From: ASV31 sp965229765
GTDB taxonomy: Bacteria > Pseudomonadota > Alphaproteobacteria > Rhodobacterales > Rhodobacteraceae
Direction of reading: 5' to 3'
Assembly (NCBI GenBank): GCA_965229765.1
Contig: CBDDJT010000003.1
Coordinates: 930,001 to 994,000, forward strand
Length of the DNA stretch: 64,000 nucleotides
Positions 41,401 to 49,162 of this stretch are shown here, piece after piece; the first letter of the stretch is position 1, and each line of letters opens with the position of its first letter. The notes beneath the pieces were generated by a model. The model was not told the origin of the DNA, did not search any database, and saw nothing but the letters and a program-made list of their open reading frames with translations. A program made the position numbers and the translations under genes.

Positions 41401-43220
41401 TCGTTGCCCAGCAGCGCACCGGCCAGCGCGCTGTCCTCGTCGGTCGTGGCCGTGTCGCCGCCCGCCACCGGGGCGTCGTTCACGCCGGTGACGGTCACGC
41501 TGACGGTCCCCGTGGTGCTGGCGCCGCCCCCATCGGTGACGCTGACCCCGACGGTCACCGTGCGGGTTTCGCCCGCGCCGAGGTCGTCGAACCCGCCCCC
41601 GGGCGTGAAGGTCAGAACGCTGCCCTCCAGCGTGAACGACCCGCCCTCGGCTGCCGTGCCCTCTGTCACCAGTGCATAGTCGAAGTCGCCCGGATCGTCA
41701 TCCGCATCGGGGTCGCTGACCAGCGTGGCAAGGTCCAGCGTGGCGGGCCCGTCCTGCGTGGCGTCCAGCGTGCCTTCCTCGAAGGTCGGTGCGTCGTTCA
41801 CGCCCGCGACCTCCAGCGTCACGGTCCCTGTCGCGGTGTTCCCGGCGGCATCGGTCACGCTGAAGGTAAAGCTGTCCGTGCCCTCGAAATCCGGATCGGG
41901 AATATAGACGAACGAGCCGTCCTGAAGCACCACAACCGTGCCGTTCTCGGCCCCCGTGACAAGACCGTAGGCCAGATCGTCGCCATCTGCATCGGTGGCC
42001 GTCAGCGTGCCGGCCAGCCGGGTGTCCTCGGTCGCGTCCAGACTGGCGTCGTCCGGCACCGGCGCGGCGTCGGGGGCGGCGTCGGGGGCCGGGACCTCGT
42101 CCTCGGGGACAGGGGCCACGGGGTCGTCCGGCGTGGTGCCGCCGTCGCCGGCGGGCGGCGGGGTTCCGCCGGTGTCACCCGCGTCCAGATCCTCGCCCGC
42201 GCCGGTGTCAAACGGCGTGCCGGTCTCGGGGTCGACCTCGTCTTCGGCGGTGGCGCTGCCCAGCTCGACAAAGGTCTCACCCGCGTCCACCCGCTGCACC
42301 GCCAGCGCGAAGGCGGCGGCGGCATCGGCCAGGATTTCTTCGTCGCTGGCAAGGTCATCGACGGTGCGCTCGATCTCGATGGGCTCGGCCCCGCCGGGAG
42401 GCTCGATGATCCACGCGCTGTCGGTGTCCTCGATCGTGGCGATCAGGTTGCCGTTGAGATCGCGCAATTCGATCGTCCCGATGCCGCCGTCCGGATCGAC
42501 GTTAAGCGAGACCTCGACCGTGGTGACGCCATTCACTGTCTGGATATCGACCAGCACGGTCGTGCCGCGAATGCCCATCGTGGCGGCGGGCGTGGTCACC
42601 TCCATTCCGCCGGTCTTGGCAACCTGCCCGGCGATGAAGACGAAACTGCCCTCGATCAGGTTGAAGGCGCCGCTGTTGCCCTCGGTGGCGTTGGGGTCGT
42701 AGATCAGCTCGTCCAGCAGCATCCGCGAGCCCGAGGCGAGCGTGAAGATCGTGCCGTCCGCGAAGGTCAAAGAGCAGGTGCCGCCGTCCTCGGTGATGAC
42801 CACGTCGTTCTGGAAGACCTTCATGCCCACGCGCAGCGTCTCGACGGTGCCGTCGGCGCGCTGCACGCGCGCCACGCCTTCCAGCGTCTCGACCTGTCCG
42901 ATGGGGTTGCCGGCGATCGCGCCGCCGGCCTGCGCGTACTGGCCCGGCGCCTCTGGCCCGGTCAGCCGCTCGACCACGTGGGGCGCCAGCATGGCGCCCT
43001 CGGGCGTGGTCAGCCCGGCGGGCGCGCCCTGGCCGAAATAGCCCAGCACGCGCACGTCCGCGCCATCCTCGTTCAGCAGCAGAAGGTCCGGGCCGTCACG
43101 GTGAAATTCCGCCCGGAACAGCAGCGCCGGATCGGGCACGACGACGGGCGCGCCGTTTTCCACATGGAGAACAATCGTCTCCTGTGGGTGGTCCGTATCG
43201 GAAATAAGACCGAACAGCAT
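35427..43220 (-). CDS. Giant secreted RTX/VCBS-repeat adhesin with FecR, VWA and calcium-binding domains
   Basis: 2597 residues, strongly acidic. In order: an N-terminal region (1-100); a FecR-like domain (about 105-260, GVARVQRADGTVETLRVGMK, then TMGIRGTTVLVD); a Pro/Asp/Ala-rich linker (about 330-390); two cadherin-like Ig repeats (395-578); ten near-identical 117-residue VCBS repeats (579-1748); more Ig-like repeats; a von Willebrand A domain (about 2110-2290, MIDAS FALDASGS, with GGTDWAD and VTDGNP); RTX nonapeptides (about 2385-2450, SGNDMVFGYAGDDDIDVG); and a type I secretion C-terminus. No Sec signal. Calcium-dependent surface attachment is the expected role. Export is probably by the TolC/ABC/HlyD genes at 45620-50578. 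AGAGG precedes the ATG. Confidence 0.93.
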   Translation of the reverse strand: MLFGLISDTDHPQETIVLHVENGAPVVVPDPALLFRAEFHRDGPDLLLLNEDGADVRVLGYFGQGAPAGLTTPEGAMLAPHVVERLTGPEAPGQYAQAGGAIAGNPIGQVETLEGVARVQRADGTVETLRVGMKVFQNDVVITEDGGTCSLTFADGTIFTLASGSRMLLDELIYDPNATEGNSGAFNLIEGSFVFIAGQVAKTGGMEVTTPAATMGIRGTTVLVDIQTVNGVTTVEVSLNVDPDGGIGTIELRDLNGNLIATIEDTDSAWIIEPPGGAEPIEIERTVDDLASDEEILADAAAAFALAVQRVDAGETFVELGSATAEDEVDPETGTPFDTGAGEDLDAGDTGGTPPPAGDGGTTPDDPVAPVPEDEVPAPDAAPDAAPVPDDASLDATEDTRLAGTLTATDADGDDLAYGLVTGAENGTVVVLQDGSFVYIPDPDFEGTDSFTFSVTDAAGNTATGTVTLEVAGVNDAPTFEEGTLDATQDGPATLDLATLVSDPDADDDPGDFDYALVTEGTAAEGGSFTLEGSVLTFTPGGGFDDLGAGETRTVTVGVSVTDGGGASTTGTVSVTVTGVNDAPVAGGDTATTDEDSALAGALLGNDTDVEEDALSVTSVTTDVDGEPTDHAAGSLIELASGATLTVNADGTYDFDPNGAFEGLGAGDEAQETFSYEISDGNGGTSTASVTITVTGVNDAPVAGDDAATTDEDSALAGALLGNDTDVEEDALSVTSVTTDVDGEPTDHAAGSLIELASGATLTVNADGTYDFDPNGAFEGLGAGDEAQETFSYEISDGNGGTSTASVTITVTGVNDAPVAGDDAATTDEDSALAGALLGNDTDAEEDALSVTSVTTDVDGEPTDHAAGSLIELASGATLTVNADGTYDFDPNGAFEGLGAGDEAQESFSYEISDGNGGTSTASVTITVTGVNDAPVAGDDTATTDEDSALAGALLGNDTDVEEDALSVTSVTTDVDGEPTDHAAGSLIELASGATLTVNADGTYDFDPNGAFEGLGAGDEAQETFSYEISDGNGGTSTASVTITVTGVNDAPVAGDDAATTDEDSALAGALLGNDTDVEEDALSVTSVTTDVDGEPTDHAAGSLIELASGATLTVNADGTYDFDPNGAFEGLGAGDEAQETFSYEISDGNGGTSTASVTITVTGVNDAPVAGDDAATTDEDSALAGALLGNDTDVEEDALSVTSVTTDVDGEPTDHAAGSLIELASGATLTVNADGTYDFDPNGAFEGLGAGDEAQETFSYEISDGNGGTSTASVTITVTGVNDAPVAGDDAATTDEDSALAGALLGNDTDAEEDALSVTSVTTDVDGEPTDHAAGSLIELASGATLTVNADGTYDFDPNGAFEGLGAGDEAQESFSYEISDGNGGTSTASVTITVTGVNDAPVAGDDTATTDEDSALAGALLGNDTDAEEDALSVTSVRVEVDGEPTDHAAGSLIELASGATLTVNADGTYDFDPNGAFEGLGAGDEAQESFSYEISDGNGGTSTASVTITVTGVNDAPVAGDDAATTDEDSALAGALLGNDTDAEEDALSVTSVTTDVDGEPTDHAAGSLIELASGATLTVNADGTYDFDPNGAFEGLGAGDEAQESFSYEISDGNGGTSTASVTITVTGVNDAPVAGDDTATTDEDSALAGALLGNDTDAEEDALSVTSVTTDVDGEPTDHAAGSLIELASGATLTVAADGTYDFDPNGAFEGLGAGDEAQESFSYEISDGNGGTSTASVTITITGVNDPVQVSTEDFAPVPEGDAGVLSNVVFDLNDVLTASDADAPDVPAIDPDSVQVAVAPGSDSTQVAFLVQGSTLTVDTANYDSLAAGESAVFEVTFDVVSGDERVAQSTTIEITGVNDDPAANDDTPATSEDTALIGNVLGNDTDVDASDALAVTGFSVSVDEVPQDFAPGDTATLNSGATLTLNADGSFAFDPGGAYEHLAPPETAQESFTYEISDGNGGTSEATVTITINGVNDAPEIADVTEEVNSGDTLDGTLTATDIDNAQGDLSFALVGSGTTGNGNVAVNPDGTYSYTPDEGFIGVDSFEVEVTDGDATSTATVTVEVGDDGSETPGAEGLTLDIATEATPDTPAGNVDIGLSGAGVTPINIVFALDASGSIGSSNWDVMLQNVADALDVLAEQFDGVEGADVQVSIIRFASDAVTVIEFTDLTYDPVTGESNLHDAVEAIPFTGGGTDWADTFAEAEAQFLTQNDGGIDYLYFVTDGNPTSSYQTELDSLTAAIDNLSIYTFAIGSNVDEANLIEIDSVLEPGDDVRSAATTADLTAAVQDTPLFNAALTEFSLSLTADGVDEGVVFSGVDGPVTQSEDGLSYDLPMAEIDGLEDVLGGQNDFVATAGFDIDGDGETDVTLVSTARIGKADVAQDIAGGDESDLLFGSDAGDTISAGSGNDMVFGYAGDDDIDVGTGDETVDAGAGDDKITVGETITGTGDAIAGGAGRDVLAFDFAGDLIDLGGGAHALSGIEAIDMANGEANTLTLDATFVQSLSDTPDTELEGLLGAALGDSLTVYGEAGDTLVLVSQGGFRESTTHAPVTDAEGNALVIYEMLDAGGDVLATLAVDEDVAVLPPAA
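37977..41486 (-). repeat. Ten tandem 351-bp repeats encoding VCBS domains
   Basis: Exactly ten units of 351 bp (117 codons), each starting at the codons for GVNDAPVAG. They differ at few sites. Counting from the N-terminal end: copies 1, 2, 4, 5 and 6 read VEED and 3, 7, 8, 9 and 10 read AEED. Copy 8 alone reads RVEV instead of TTDV. Copy 10 has AADG instead of NADG. Copies 3, 7 and 9 share rare synonymous changes (GCATGGTCCGTGGG). This pattern points to recent unequal exchange of multi-unit blocks. Confidence 0.95.
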
Positions 43221-43257
43221 GCCAAACCTCTAAAAAACGTCGAAAAAAGTCTTTGGG

Positions 43258-43285
43258 ATACTAGTCGAAAAGGAGATTCGAGCAA
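43258..43285 (-). promoter_or_regulatory. Putative promoter of the adhesin gene
   Basis: Reading the minus strand, TTGCTC (43285-43280) and TAGTAT (43263-43258) are separated by 16 bp, inside the most AT-rich stretch of the region (43221-43300). The predicted start lies about 30 nt before the ATG at 43220. The matches are partial, so confidence is low. Confidence 0.4.
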
Positions 43286-43390
43286 GAAAATTACCACGTG
43301 AAGTAAGACGGCGCGGTTGACGCGCGGCACCGTGTCGGCCTTTCTGATCCCCGAAGCGGGCGCATCACCGGCAACGCACAGGCAGGACCA

Positions 43391-45601
43391 CTGAAACGGA
43401 TCGCACGCAAACTGGGATGGGGGCGGCTGGCGGGGATTGTCCTGCTGCTGGCGCTGCTCGCGCTCAGGGTCGGCGATCCCGTGGCTCTGGCCGACATCCG
43501 CAATTCGACCTTCGACATCTACCAGCGCCTCAGCCCCCGGCCCGCCACGCCCGCCCCCGTGGCGATCATCGACATCGACGACCCCAGCATCGAGGAGATC
43601 GGCCAGTGGCCCTGGCCGCGCGCCCGCTTTGCCGAGGTGATCGACAAGGTGATGGCCGACGGTGCCGTGGCCGTGGCCTTCGACATCGTCTTCGCCGAGC
43701 CCGACCGCCTGTCGCCGCCCGCCATCGCGGCAGCCAACCCGGGCATGGAGCCCGCGCTGCGCGACGCGCTGGCCGCCCTGCCCGACACCGACATGCAACT
43801 GGCGCAGGCAATGGGCCGCGCCCGCGTGATCGTCGGCCAGACAAGCGTGCGCAGCGCGCTGGCCAACCGGGAACAGGCGGTGGCGATGCGCGACGTGCCG
43901 CACGCCTTTCTGGGCCCCGATCCCACGCCCTTCCTGCAAAAGTTCCCCGACATCGTTCAGAACCTGCCGGTGCTGGAAGACGCCGCCGCGGGGCGCGGGG
44001 TCTTCACCGTGCGTCCCGACAGCGACGGCATCTACCGCCGTGTGCCGCTGGTGATGATGGTGCAGGACAAGATCCGCCTTGGCCTTGCACCGGAACTGCT
44101 GCGCGTCGCAACCGGCGGCGCCGCCTTTGCCGTGCGCGCCAACGAGGCCGGGGTCGACGGCATCGTGCTCGCCCGTCAGCTTGTCCGGACCGACCGCGAC
44201 GGCAGTGTCTGGCCGTGGTTCGGCCCCTCGGACCCGGCCCGTTTCGTCGCCGCCGCCGATCTTCTGGCCGGCAGGATGCCGCCGGGGCGGCTGGCCGGGC
44301 ATCTCGTGCTGGTCGGCACCTCGGCGATCGGGCTGGAAGACTTCCGCCCCACACCGCTGGGCGTGCCCATGCCCGGGGTCGAGATCCACGCGCAGGTGCT
44401 GGAAAACATCCTTGGCCAAAGCCTGCTGTCGCGCCCCAACTACATGGTGGGCGCGGAACTTGCGGCGGCGCTGGTGCTTGGGCTGCTGGTCATCGCGCTG
44501 GCCCCGGTGCTGCCGGCGGGCTGGCTGGTGGCGCTGTCGCTGGCGCTGCTCGGCGGGGTCGCCGGGGCCAGCGTCTGGCTTTTCCAGTCCCAGCGCCTGC
44601 TGCTCGACGCGGGGTTCCCGGTGGCCGCGACACTGGCCATGGTCATGCTGATGTCCACGGCCAACTACCTGGCCGAGGAACGCCAGCGCCGCCAGATCCG
44701 CAGCGCCTTCGGCCAGTATGTCTCGCCCGCGCTGGTGGCCCGTCTTGCCGACAACCCGGCGGAACTGACGCTTGGCGGCGAACGCCGCGACCTGTCGATC
44801 CTGTTCAGCGACGTGCGCGGCTTCACCACCATCGCCGAAAGCTTCCGCGACGATCCCGCCGGGCTGACGCAGCTGATGAACGCCTTCCTGTCGGAACTGT
44901 CGCACGCCATCCTCGACGAGGCAGGCACCATCGACAAGTTCATGGGCGACGCGGTCATGGCCTTCTGGAACGCACCGCTCGACGTGCCCGACCATGCCGC
45001 GCACGCCTGCCGCGCCGCTCTGGCGATGCGCGCCCGCGTGGACGATCTGAACGCCCGCCGCGGCGCCGAAAGCGGCGGCTCCGCGCAGGTCATCGACGTG
45101 GGCATCGGCATCAACACCGGGTCGTGCACCGTGGGCAACATGGGCTCCGACACGCGCTTCGACTACACCGCTCTGGGCGACGCGGTGAACCTCGCCTCGC
45201 GGCTTGAAGGCCAGTCCAAGACCTATGGCGTCGGCATCATCCTGGGCGACGCGACGGCCAGCGCGGTGCGGGGCGGCTTCGCCATGCTTGAACTCGACCT
45301 GATCCGCGTGAAGGGCAAGACAGAGCCCGAACGGGTCTTTGCCCTGCTGGGCGGCGCCGAGGTTCTGACGCAGGACGCCTTCACCCCGCTGGCAGAGGCC
45401 AACGCCGGGATGCTGGCGGCCTACCGCGCCCGGAACTGGGACGCCGCCGAAACCGCCCTGGCCAGGATCGAGGCCGCCGCCCCCGCGATCGGCGCAGATC
45501 TCTCGGCCTACGCCGCGCTCTACCGTGACCGGCTGGCCGATGTCCGCGCCAATCCCCCCGGCCCCGACTGGGACGGCGTCTTTACCGCGACGTCCAAATA
45601 G
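43391..45601 (+). CDS. CHASE2-domain adenylate/guanylate cyclase, probable CTG start
   Basis: About 736 residues. A first membrane span (AGIVLLLALLALRVG) is followed by a periplasmic CHASE2 sensor (about 35-360, VAIIDIDDPSIEEIGQWPW), three more spans (about 370-460), and a class III cyclase domain (480-660). The two metal Asp are in ILFSDVRGFTTIAESF and GDAVMAFW, and the Lys in IDKFMGDAV favours ATP. TALGDAVNLASRLEG is typical. No ATG, GTG or TTG exists in frame before 43481, but a start there would delete the first span. A CTG at 43391 with AGGA four bases upstream restores it. CHASE2 cyclases often adjoin FecR-domain secreted proteins, as here. Confidence 0.85.
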   Translation: MKRIARKLGWGRLAGIVLLLALLALRVGDPVALADIRNSTFDIYQRLSPRPATPAPVAIIDIDDPSIEEIGQWPWPRARFAEVIDKVMADGAVAVAFDIVFAEPDRLSPPAIAAANPGMEPALRDALAALPDTDMQLAQAMGRARVIVGQTSVRSALANREQAVAMRDVPHAFLGPDPTPFLQKFPDIVQNLPVLEDAAAGRGVFTVRPDSDGIYRRVPLVMMVQDKIRLGLAPELLRVATGGAAFAVRANEAGVDGIVLARQLVRTDRDGSVWPWFGPSDPARFVAAADLLAGRMPPGRLAGHLVLVGTSAIGLEDFRPTPLGVPMPGVEIHAQVLENILGQSLLSRPNYMVGAELAAALVLGLLVIALAPVLPAGWLVALSLALLGGVAGASVWLFQSQRLLLDAGFPVAATLAMVMLMSTANYLAEERQRRQIRSAFGQYVSPALVARLADNPAELTLGGERRDLSILFSDVRGFTTIAESFRDDPAGLTQLMNAFLSELSHAILDEAGTIDKFMGDAVMAFWNAPLDVPDHAAHACRAALAMRARVDDLNARRGAESGGSAQVIDVGIGINTGSCTVGNMGSDTRFDYTALGDAVNLASRLEGQSKTYGVGIILGDATASAVRGGFAMLELDLIRVKGKTEPERVFALLGGAEVLTQDAFTPLAEANAGMLAAYRARNWDAAETALARIEAAAPAIGADLSAYAALYRDRLADVRANPPGPDWDGVFTATSK

Positions 45602-45619
45602 GGCGCAGGCAGCAGCCCC

Positions 45620-46942
45620 CTACCTTTCCCGCAGCGCCTCGGACTGGGCCCGCAGGATCGGCTTGGCAAGATAGCTCAGCACCGTCTTGCGGCCGGTCTG
45701 GATGTCGATCTGCGCCACCATGCCGGCGCTGATCGCAAACCGCTCGCCACCCCGTTCCAGCGCGGTCTCGTCGGTGCGCACCACGACGCGGAAGAACTCT
45801 GTCCCCTCGGCATTCGCTATCGTGTCCGCGCCGATCCGCTCCACCGTGCCCGGCAAGGAGCCATAGACGAGGTAGTCATAGGCCGTGATCTTGACCGACG
45901 CGCGGTCGCCCGGCTCGATGAAGGCCACGTCCTGCGGCCGCACCTCGGCCTCGATCAGAAGCCCGTCCTCGATCGGCACGATCTCGACCAGCGGCGCGCC
46001 GGGCTGGATTACCGCGCCCAGCGTGGTGATCGCCACCGTGTTCACCGTGCCGCGCACCGGCGCGCGCAACTGCGCCCGCGTCACCCGGTTTTCCGCCGCC
46101 CGCAGCCCCTCGCGCACCACCGCAAGCTCTACCTGCAACCGCGCCAGACGTTCCTCGGCGGTCAGCCGGTACGCCCCCTCGGCCGAGGCCATCTGGTTTT
46201 TCGCCGCGCTGATCGCCGCCGCCAGCTTGGGCTCTGTCGCCTCCAGCACCTGCAACTCGCCGCGCGCTTCCGCCAGCCGCGCCTGCAGCCGCAGCACCTC
46301 GATCTCGGGCACCGCGCCCCGGCTGGCAAGATCCTCTGTCAGCGTCACCTCGCGCTCCAGCGGCGCCACCACCTCCAGCAGCTTGGCCCGAGTCGCGCGC
46401 AACTCGGCCAGCTCGCTGTCGCGCTGCGCCAGCTGGTCGGCCAGCACGGTCATCTCGGTCTGCAACTGCGCCCGGCGCGAGGCGAAGACGCGCCGCTCGG
46501 CGGCCACCGCGCCCGGCGCCCGCGCCTCCAGCCCCTCGGGAAAGGCGATCTCGTCGGCGCCCGACGCCTCGGCGGCCACGCGCGCGGTCTCGGCCATCAG
46601 CCCCGCCTCACGCTCCAACAGTTCGCCGCGCTGCGCGGCCAGTCCCGTGTCGTCGATCTGCATCAGCACCTGGCCCGGCACCACCACGTCGCCCGGCGCC
46701 ACGTCGATCGAGGTCACCACGCCCGCCTCGGGACTTTGCACCACCTGCACCTGGCTGGACGGGATGACCCGCCCCATGCCGCGCGTCACTTCCTCGATCT
46801 CGTGCGTGGCGGCCCAGAAGGCGAACCCGCCGATCCCCGCCAGCACCGCAAGGATCAGGGGCCAGGCGCCGATGGCGCGCGCCGTGCCCGCCGTTCCCGC
46901 CAGATCCCCGCCAAGGGTGTCGTCCGCGCGGCTGCCGAACAT
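45620..46942 (-). CDS. Type I secretion membrane-fusion protein (HlyD family)
   Basis: A 440-residue periplasmic adaptor. A single N-terminal membrane span (WPLILAVLAGIGGFAFWAA) is followed by a lipoyl half-motif (VVTSIDVAPGDVVVPGQVLM), a long alpha-helical hairpin (about 100-290, rich in Glu/Arg/Ala coiled coil), the second lipoyl half (RAPVRGTVNTVAITTLGAVI) and a beta-barrel end. It bridges the ABC exporter and the TolC-like channel. It starts 3 bp after the ABC gene's stop, is last in the TolC-ABC-HlyD order, and ends convergently with the cyclase gene. Confidence 0.93.
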   Translation of the reverse strand: MFGSRADDTLGGDLAGTAGTARAIGAWPLILAVLAGIGGFAFWAATHEIEEVTRGMGRVIPSSQVQVVQSPEAGVVTSIDVAPGDVVVPGQVLMQIDDTGLAAQRGELLEREAGLMAETARVAAEASGADEIAFPEGLEARAPGAVAAERRVFASRRAQLQTEMTVLADQLAQRDSELAELRATRAKLLEVVAPLEREVTLTEDLASRGAVPEIEVLRLQARLAEARGELQVLEATEPKLAAAISAAKNQMASAEGAYRLTAEERLARLQVELAVVREGLRAAENRVTRAQLRAPVRGTVNTVAITTLGAVIQPGAPLVEIVPIEDGLLIEAEVRPQDVAFIEPGDRASVKITAYDYLVYGSLPGTVERIGADTIANAEGTEFFRVVVRTDETALERGGERFAISAGMVAQIDIQTGRKTVLSYLAKPILRAQSEALRER

Positions 46943-46945
46943 CGC

Positions 46946-49117
46946 CTACCCCGCCCCTTGCGTCTGCACCGGCGCGGTGCGCGCCAGCGCCTGCCTGCGC
47001 AACTGCTCCAGCACCTCGTCCTTCGGCCCGTCGAGGATCTTGCGCCCGCCGTCGATCACCACGAAGCGCGCCGCGCGGTTGGCCAGCGACTGGCGGTGCG
47101 TGCACAGCACAAGCCCCGTGCCGTCCGCCGTCAGCGCATCGAGCCTTGCCGCCACCCGCGCCTCCATCTCCTGATCCATCGCGCTGGTGGGCTCGTCCAG
47201 GAACAACAGCCGCGGCGCCCGCAGGATCAGCCGCGCCAGCGACAACCCCTGCCGCTGCCCGCCCGACAGGCGGCTGCCCTTTTCGCCCACGAAGGTCTCC
47301 AGCCCGTCGGGCATCGCCGCCACGGCGGCATCCATCCCCGACAGGTAAAGCGCGCGCTCGATCTCGGCGGGCCGCGCGTGCGGGCGGCCCAGGATCAGGT
47401 TCTCGCGGATCGTCCCGGTGAAAAGCTCGGAATCCTGCGGCAGATAGCCGATCCCAGCGCGCAGTTCCGCCGGGTCGTACTGCCCGATGGCGTGCCCGTC
47501 GATCAGGATCTGGCCCTTCTCGGCCACCAGCAGCCCCGCCAGCAGCCGCCCCAGCGTCGTCTTGCCCGATCCCACCCGGCCCAGAAGCGCCACCGCCTCT
47601 CCGGGCTCGATGGTCAGGGTCAGCCCGTCCAGCGCCGGTTTCGGCGCGTCGGGGTAGGCAAAGCTGACGCCCTCGACCGACACCCGCGCAGCGCGCACCC
47701 GCAGCCCGCTTTTCACCGCCCCCGCGCGTTCCGGCTCCAGCGCCATGAAGCGTGTCAGCGCCCCCATCGCCTTGGCGGCGTATTGCGCGCGAAAGATCGT
47801 CTGCGCGATGGTCCCCAGCGGCGACAGCACCCGCCCCGCCAGAAGGTTCGCCGCGATCAGCGCGCCCACCGTGATCGCCCCATCGGCCACAAGAAACACG
47901 CCCCAGACGATGATCGCCACGCTGACCGCCTGCGTCACCAGCCCCGCGCCATTGGCCGCAAGCGACGACCAGAACCGGCTTTGCCCGTTCACCCGGGACG
48001 AGGCCGCGACCGCGCGCTCCCATTCGCGCTGCATCGCGGGTTCGGCGTTCAGGCTCTTGACCGTCTCGATCCCCAGAAGCGTTTCCACCAGCACCACGTG
48101 CCGCTTGCCCGACATCTGCTGCGCCTTGGCCGCCGCCCGCCCCAGCGGCAACTGCGCCAGAAAGGCAAGGATCAGCACCACCGGCACCGCCACCAGCGGC
48201 ACCAGCGCCAGATCCCCCACGATCAGCCACAGCATCCCAAGGAAGACCCCGATGAACATCAGGTCGATCAATGACACGAAACTGGCCGAGGCGAAGAATT
48301 CGCGCACCGCGTCGAAATCGCGGATATGGCTCGCGATGCCCGCCGCGCCGCCCGGACGGTTCAGGATCGGCAGCGCCATCGCCTGCCGGAAGAGGGTCGA
48401 GGCCACCTGCGTGTCCACCCTCCGCGAGATGCGCTCCAGCACATGCGCCCGCACAGCGCGCATGAGCAGATCCAGCCCGATGGCGATGGCCACCCCCAGC
48501 GCCAGCGTCCACAGCGTCACGAAGGCAAGGTTGGGGATCACCCGGTCGTAGACGTTCATCACGAACAGGGGCAGCGCCAGCATCAGCAGGTTGATCGCCA
48601 GCGCGGCAAGGATCACCTGCACCCAGCCGCCCCAGTTGGCCCGCACCGCGCCCCAGAACCAGTATGCGGGACGTTGGCCGGCGGCCCGCGCCTCGGGCGA
48701 CAGGCGGCTTTCGGCGGGGTCGCCCTCTGGCGCGACCAGCAGCGCCTCGCGCCGCACGCGGCGGTTCAGGTCGCGGCGGCGGATCTCGCGCTCCAGCGGC
48801 CCCTCGGCGGGATCGATCACCCGGCACACGCCCGCGCGCCGGTCGATGCCCGTCAGGATCAGCGGCCCGCCCTTCCGGGTGAACAGCACGCAAGGCAGCA
48901 CGGCGGGATCCAGCGTCGTCACCCGGCGCAGCACGAGGCGGGACGCCAGCCCCACCTCGGCCAGCCCGCGCGCGACAAGCGCGGGATCGGTCCCGTCAAA
49001 TCCCTGCGGCAACCCGCCCAGCACGGCGGCGGCGGAAAACGGGCGCTGATGATGGTCGGCCAGCCAGCGGACCACAGCGATCCCGGCCTCTTCCTGCGGG
49101 GGCCCGTCCCCCTTCAA
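46946..49117 (-). CDS. Type I secretion ABC transporter (LapB-like, degenerate C39 domain)
   Basis: A 723-residue permease/ATPase. Residues 1-125 are a peptidase-C39-like domain without the catalytic Cys, as in exporters of RTX adhesins that keep their leader. Residues 150-430 form the six-span membrane domain (INLLMLALPLFVMNVYDRVI). Residues 470-710 are the ATPase: Walker A GRVGSGKTT near 515, signature LSGGQRQG near 624, Walker B LLFLDEPTS near 639, and His switch CTHRQSL. The start is a TTG at 49117 with no clear ribosome site, behind a small hairpin (49122-49139); a GTG 14 codons later is an alternative. It very probably exports the adhesin encoded at 35427. Confidence 0.93.
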   Translation of the reverse strand: MKGDGPPQEEAGIAVVRWLADHHQRPFSAAAVLGGLPQGFDGTDPALVARGLAEVGLASRLVLRRVTTLDPAVLPCVLFTRKGGPLILTGIDRRAGVCRVIDPAEGPLEREIRRRDLNRRVRREALLVAPEGDPAESRLSPEARAAGQRPAYWFWGAVRANWGGWVQVILAALAINLLMLALPLFVMNVYDRVIPNLAFVTLWTLALGVAIAIGLDLLMRAVRAHVLERISRRVDTQVASTLFRQAMALPILNRPGGAAGIASHIRDFDAVREFFASASFVSLIDLMFIGVFLGMLWLIVGDLALVPLVAVPVVLILAFLAQLPLGRAAAKAQQMSGKRHVVLVETLLGIETVKSLNAEPAMQREWERAVAASSRVNGQSRFWSSLAANGAGLVTQAVSVAIIVWGVFLVADGAITVGALIAANLLAGRVLSPLGTIAQTIFRAQYAAKAMGALTRFMALEPERAGAVKSGLRVRAARVSVEGVSFAYPDAPKPALDGLTLTIEPGEAVALLGRVGSGKTTLGRLLAGLLVAEKGQILIDGHAIGQYDPAELRAGIGYLPQDSELFTGTIRENLILGRPHARPAEIERALYLSGMDAAVAAMPDGLETFVGEKGSRLSGGQRQGLSLARLILRAPRLLFLDEPTSAMDQEMEARVAARLDALTADGTGLVLCTHRQSLANRAARFVVIDGGRKILDGPKDEVLEQLRRQALARTAPVQTQGAG

Positions 49118-49162
49118 CGGGACGGGCGGGCACGCCCGTGGCGGAAGGGCCCGGAACCCGTG

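Noticed and set aside
37977..41486. CRISPR-like regular repetition
   Set aside because: The units are 351 bp and contiguous, without unique spacers, and are in-frame protein-domain repeats. No cas gene is present.
36648..43301. A 2217-codon open frame on the plus strand opposite the adhesin gene
   Set aside because: It exists because the repeats have no stop codons in that frame. Its product is an Arg/His/Val-rich repeat with no domain, while the minus strand encodes a full FecR/VCBS/VWA/RTX protein.
43073..45004. A 643-codon minus-strand frame over the cyclase and adhesin start
   Set aside because: It is antisense to the CHASE2 cyclase, with His/Gly/Arg-rich composition and no recognisable domain.
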